Below are positions 60,462-64,000 of a stretch of DNA of 64,000 bases, in pieces. The notes beneath the pieces are model-generated. The model saw only the letters and a list, made by a program, of their open reading frames with translations, was not told where the DNA came from and searched no databases. The first letter of the stretch is position 1. Every line of letters begins with the position of its first letter. Where the stretch lies: assembly GCF_019175385.1 (NCBI RefSeq), contig NC_083346.1, positions 57,503,821-57,567,820 of the forward strand, in the 5' to 3' direction. The translations under genes and the position numbers were made by a program. This DNA is from Lycium barbarum (lineage: Eukaryota; Streptophyta; Magnoliopsida; Solanales; Solanaceae).

Positions 60462-60500
60462 TCGGTACATTGTTCGAACTGACGTCCCTTTGCCCGGGGG
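60462..60500 (+). other. LTR double hairpin, mutated (solo LTR G)
   Basis: TCGGTAC 60462-60468 / GAACTGA 60476-60482 with both arms changed. The second stem GTCCC 60484-60488 can pair with GGGGG 60496-60500 over three to four positions. Confidence 0.5.
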
Positions 60501-60962
60501 CGCTGTGTTCATGCCACACAGCCCCAGATTGTTTTGCAGGTAAAAGTATTCAGCTGGGATGGTTCGCTATCAGCTGGGATTGGCAAACTCCATTTTCTTC
60601 CTGGAGCAGTGCCCGGTCATTATGGTTATCATAAGTGTGTATGGGTACATCGGGGCCCTGTCCCGACTCATATGATTCAAGTGTTTACTCTTAGAGACAT
60701 TGCACACAGTGTCCTGTGGTTAGTATGTTAAGATGTCATGCGTTGAGTAAAGCGACCATGTAGGCCGATATGTCAGCTTGACTTACTCGGTTTTTGATTA
60801 ATTGAGTATCGTTCGCAAATTTCTATGGTTTGACGGAAAGCACTTTATTATATTTTCGATTTTCTTTTATGTCCAGTTTCATTATGTGAATGCCAGAGGG
60901 TTCGTTCAGCTCTAAGTAAGAGTTGGGTGCCCATCATGCCCTATCGGAATTGGGGTGTGACA

Positions 60963-61029
60963 CCAACCAAAGAACAAATACGCTGCTGGGGACCACTAGA
61001 ACAGGGGACTCTCCCTCTGCCTCTACCAT
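60963..61029 (-). pseudogene. gag: E6 gag C-terminus
   Basis: Minus strand GRGRGRVPCSSGPQQRICSL, the Gly/Arg-rich end of gag, leading across solo LTR G into the protease at 58541. Upstream gag is cut off by the E7 insertion at 61030. Confidence 0.85.
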
Positions 61030-62576
61030 TGTTATATCCCGTATTTTTGTACATTGGGACATTCCGAGCTAACCACAATACGCTAAGGACAAGGCCATTT
61101 TCCGGTTTTGTTTTAGTGCACAAGTTGCTTGTAAGTATCATTGGTATGGAATATTAGGGAAGATTTGGGGTTAAGAGTAAATTATGGGAAGTTAATAATT
61201 CTTGGCAAAAAAAAGGGCCAAGTGGCCGTGTAATATGGTGTGGGCTATGGCCCACATGGATGCTTAATATAAGTAAATAAAAGATGACTAATTAATCATA
61301 TTATTCATCTTCATCCCTTAGAAAATTCAAGAACCTTGGAGAAAAATAAAGAGAAGCCATTCGGCCATGGCATAGCCGAACAAGGCCTTGGGAAAATTTG
61401 ATCACAAAAATTATTTTCTTCTAGCAATTCAACCAATTGGAAGGTCCTCTTTAACGTGAAGTAGTTGTTGGAGCAAGCAAAACACTTATTTGTGCACTTT
61501 ACCACCCTAGCCAAGTGAGAAGTGTAGTGAAGAAAGGTAAGGTTTAATCCTCTTCTTCATATGTTATGAATGTTTTGTACATGCTGTAGTGTGTGGAAAT
61601 GGATGAAAACCATGAAATTTGTGTGTTGGGGTGGTGGCCGAATATGGGTTGCTTTGTATGGCAAGGAATGAACTAATTTTATCTAGTATTTTGGTTGTTG
61701 TCGTCATGGATTCTATGATGAAAATGAGAGTTTAATGATTCAAATTGAAGTTGAAATTGTTGTGGGCTGTTTTAGAAGCCAATGTGATTTGAAAGTAGTG
61801 TTCTTGTATTTATGGAAAATAATGTTGTTAGTGTGTGAATTGTTGGTGTATTTCATGAATTTGAAAGAAGGAAATGTGTTGTTATTGCTCTTGTTGCATT
61901 TGGAAGGTTTCGGGTAGTGTGTGTTCGTGGGGCCGTTTGAATGTCATGCAGAGTGTTTGAAGTGTTCTTGAGTTTTGTTTGAATGGTTTCGGAATAGTAT
62001 TTGAGTGTGCGAGCATTGGTGTTAGCTTGATTGTATGTAGTTGAAGTGAATGTAGATGGAATGCCATCGAATTATGTAAAAGGGAGTTGCTAATGTTAGA
62101 ATGTGTTTTGAATTAATTGTTGATGTTGTTAATATGGTTGTTGGTATTGTTGTTGATGATTTGGCCGAGTTGAATTCTCGGGGTTGTTGAATTTACAGGG
62201 GAAATGCTGCCCAAATTTCTGTAGACAAGTGCTAGCTTAGGATTGAATTCCTAAGTACTTGTAGCTAACGTTTGGTATTTAATGACATTATTGTAGATCT
62301 TGGGGAGCCCGAGACTTGAGTTGGGATTAGCTTAGGAAGCGGGCAAGGTATGTAAAGCTTACCCTTTCTTTCTTTTGGCATGCCTTAGATGTAAATAAGA
62401 TGTGCTACAAACCTCGGGGTAACTCCTTTCATAAGATCCGAGCATGTCGACGATTCTTATTCACTTCTTGATGTTACACTCCTAATATAGTCGAACTATG
62501 GTCCTTAGGTCTTTTGTATAACTGGATAATGAACGTGTATACAGATTTTTTTTTTGTTCTTAAAGGTCTTATGTCG

Positions 62577-62740
62577 AATAATGTCTCTAACTTTCTTAGA
62601 CGAGCTCGGATCGCTCTGATACGTTCTTAGGGAGTTCTAAAGCGAATAATGTCTGTAACTTTCGTAGGCGGTCTCGGATTGCTTTGAATCGTTCGTAGAG
62701 GTTCCTGTAGTAAAATGCCCATAACTTTCTTATACTAAAT
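62577..62740. repeat. 60-70-bp tandem repeat in E7 LTR
   Basis: Three units with TAACTTTC, then TAGACG or TAGGCG, CTCGGAT and GAATCGTTC or ACGTTC. Units start near 62577, 62645 and 62705. Confidence 0.6.
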
Positions 62741-63168
62741 CGGATTGACTCGAAACGTGTTTATGATCCTTTAGGGGTCGGTAAGTGTACTTGTCTATTG
62801 AGTCTTAAAAATTGATTTATGTGCATATGGTTTCTCACTACTCTGCTCGTGCATACTGTTATTATATCTTTTCCCCGAGTCCCCCACTAGCGGGCCGGGT
62901 ACCGTTTATGTATGTTATGGTGTTATGATGTGTTATGTTGCTATGATGTGTTACGGAGATGTTACGGGGATATGAAATCTTCTGGAGTATGATGTGCTGT
63001 GGCGCCAATGACGGTGTGGCGACCATGTTCCGGAGCCCTATACATGATTTTGACATGCATTATTTGTGTTTCAAAAACAAGCATTTTGGTATTTTGAATC
63101 TTGTACTCGTTTTCCATACTTCTTATTTCAGTTATGATCCTGATTATTGTATTTCACGCTTTATATAC

Positions 63169-63206
63169 TCAGTACCTATTTCGTACTGACCCCCTTTCTT
63201 CGGGGG
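63169..63206 (+). other. LTR double hairpin (E7)
   Basis: TCAGTAC 63169-63175, loop CTATTTC, GTACTGA 63183-63189, then CCCCC 63190-63194 / GGGGG 63202-63206, followed by CTGCGTTTCATGCCCGCAGG. Confidence 0.8.
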
Positions 63207-63725
63207 CTGCGTTTCATGCCCGCAGGAACAGCCGCTCGTTCTGGTGGCCCGCCAGCTTAGTACACCTATTCTGCTATTTTGGAGTGCTCCCCTTGTTCTG
63301 GAGCCTACATTCTGGTATAGACTCTTCCGTTGTATATATGTATGTATATGTTCAGGGGTACGGCGGGGCCCTGTCCCGTCATGTGATTCTGTTGTCTTTA
63401 TTAGAGGCCTGTAGACATACATGTGGGATGTGAATAGTTACTGTTCAGTTATGTCTGTGTGATTTATGTCTTAAGCGGTTCCATTTGCTGTGACAGCCTT
63501 ATCAGCTTGTATGTATATACATATATATATATTTCTGGGGCGATGTGTTTTACGACAGCCTTGCCGGCTTCTGTGTGATACATTTGTTTATATGCGATCG
63601 CTTGAGACGACGTCTGACCTTCGTATCTGGATAAGCCATCTGTATGCCGATTCTGGTAAGTGAGTGTGTACGGGTGTCCAGCTCGGGCACTAGTCACGGC
63701 CCACGGGGTTGGGTAGTGACAAAAG

Positions 63726-63739
63726 TGGTATCAGAGCGG
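63726..63739 (+). other. E7 primer binding site
   Basis: TGGTATCAGAGCGG, the initiator-Met-tRNA site, five bases after the LTR end. Confidence 0.9.
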
Positions 63740-63924
63740 TTCGTCCTCGGAATGTCTACAGGCCGTGTCTAGTAGAGTCTTGTTTATCTGTGTGTTGTGG
63801 ACCACACCTATAAACAGGAAGCTACAGGACATTTAGGATGTCACCTTTCCTTCGATCTTAGATCGTGTGATAGAGCTGTATTATTAGGATGGTTCCTTTC
63901 TAACAAATTGCTATGTTTACAGTG

Positions 63925-64000
63925 ATGCCTCCGAAGAAAGCGATAGCTGCCCAGAAGGGCAAAGCAGTAGCAGGAGAGACCAGTCAGGCTCGGAGAGTTA
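63925..64000 (+). CDS. gag: E7 gag, N-terminus (runs off the window)
   Basis: ATG at 63925 starts MPPKKAIAAQKGKAVAGETS, parallel to E2 gag (MPPKGKATVAQKGK). It keeps CAG where E1 and E3 have TAG. 25 codons are visible without a stop. The leader 63740-63924 carries the usual ATCGTGTGATAGAGC. The PBS is also perfect, so E7 looks the best preserved element at this end. Whether its downstream coding region is intact cannot be seen. Confidence 0.8.
   Translation, partial: MPPKKAIAAQKGKAVAGETSQARRV

Larger units (their letters stand above)
58542..60962 (+). mobile_element. solo LTR G, in E6 gag-protease junction
   Basis: TGTTACACCCCGTACG at 58542 to GGGGTGTGACA at 60962 (2421 bp). TSD CCAGC (58537-58541) and CCAAC (60963-60967), one base different. 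Joining across it restores the E6 frame (SLVG|RQDLE). It contains an (AT)n run at 58639-58701, CCGAGTCCCTCACTAGAGGG repeats at about 60150-60310, and a weakened double hairpin. Confidence 0.92.
61030..63721 (+). mobile_element. E7 5' LTR
   Basis: TGTTATATCCCG at 61030 to GGGTAGTGACA at 63721 (2692 bp), followed by PBS and gag, so it is a 5' LTR. The flank ACCAT (61025-61029) would be the TSD; the other side is outside the window. It contains a CCGAGTCCCCCACTAGCGGG unit (about 62875-62905), a three-fold AATGTCTSTAACTTTCKTAG-type repeat (62577-62735) and the double hairpin. Confidence 0.93.

Noticed and set aside
63100..63230. Hammerhead ribozyme (retrozyme) in the LTRs
   Set aside because: By eye I found no CTGATGA core followed by a GAAA at the needed spacing near the hairpins; the conserved stems do not match that fold.

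Overview
The window looks like a heterochromatic or gene-poor stretch of a plant nuclear genome, most likely Solanaceae or a close asterid. The clade is inferred from the style of the elements: Ty3/gypsy chromoviruses of the Del/Tekay type, LTRs that start TGTTACACC or TGTTATATCC and end GTGACA, and initiator-Met-tRNA primer sites. I recognise no intact host gene. Nearly everything is LTR retrotransposon sequence, much of it nested. I checked boundaries by target-site duplications (TSDs), which I could read for seven insertions.

Layout. 1-317: end of a minus-strand LTR. 318-22720: E1, a plus-strand element whose 5' LTR lies outside the window; its gag is split by solo LTR B (918-3561, TSD CTTCG), and its 3' LTR (6566-8635 and 22067-22720) is split by E2. 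E2 (8636-22066, minus, TSD ATTGC) has both LTRs, PBS, PPT, gag, protease, RT, RNase H, integrase and chromodomain. E2 itself carries solo LTR D in its 3' LTR (9996-11796, TSD CCCTT) and solo LTR F beside its PPT (11876-15551, TSD CATTC). 22721-24860: about 2.1 kb not obviously retroelement, with a minus-strand TATA box, leader and splice-donor-like sites. 24861-28210: solo LTR A, cut short by a breakpoint. A 7.4-kb block (20801-28210) is repeated in tandem at 28211-35665; LTR A is complete in the second copy (32321-35737, TSD GTAAC). 35743-36090: short non-LTR stretch with a MITE-like inverted repeat.

36091-55516: decayed element E4, whose 5' LTR is split by E3 (36909-47678, plus, TSD CTATT). 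E3 is full length but full of stops, and its 3' LTR carries an extra gag fragment flanked by a duplicated LTR segment. E4's interior has lost gag and most of pol, and an A-type LTR fragment sits in it (about 52191-55175). 55517-61029: truncated minus-strand LTR pieces (families C and B) joined to gag-protease of element E6, which is split by solo LTR G (58542-60962) and by E7. 61030-64000: E7, with 5' LTR, PBS and the start of gag running off the window.

No element here looks autonomous: E2 and E3 each have many stops, frameshifts and a different lost integrase catalytic residue. The most interesting signal is not a gene. Almost every LTR family, on both strands, carries the same two-hairpin module: TCAGTAC-N7-GTACTGA followed by a second stem whose two arms change together between families. 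This suggests a conserved RNA structure in LTR transcripts. All comparisons were done by eye; percentages are estimates.
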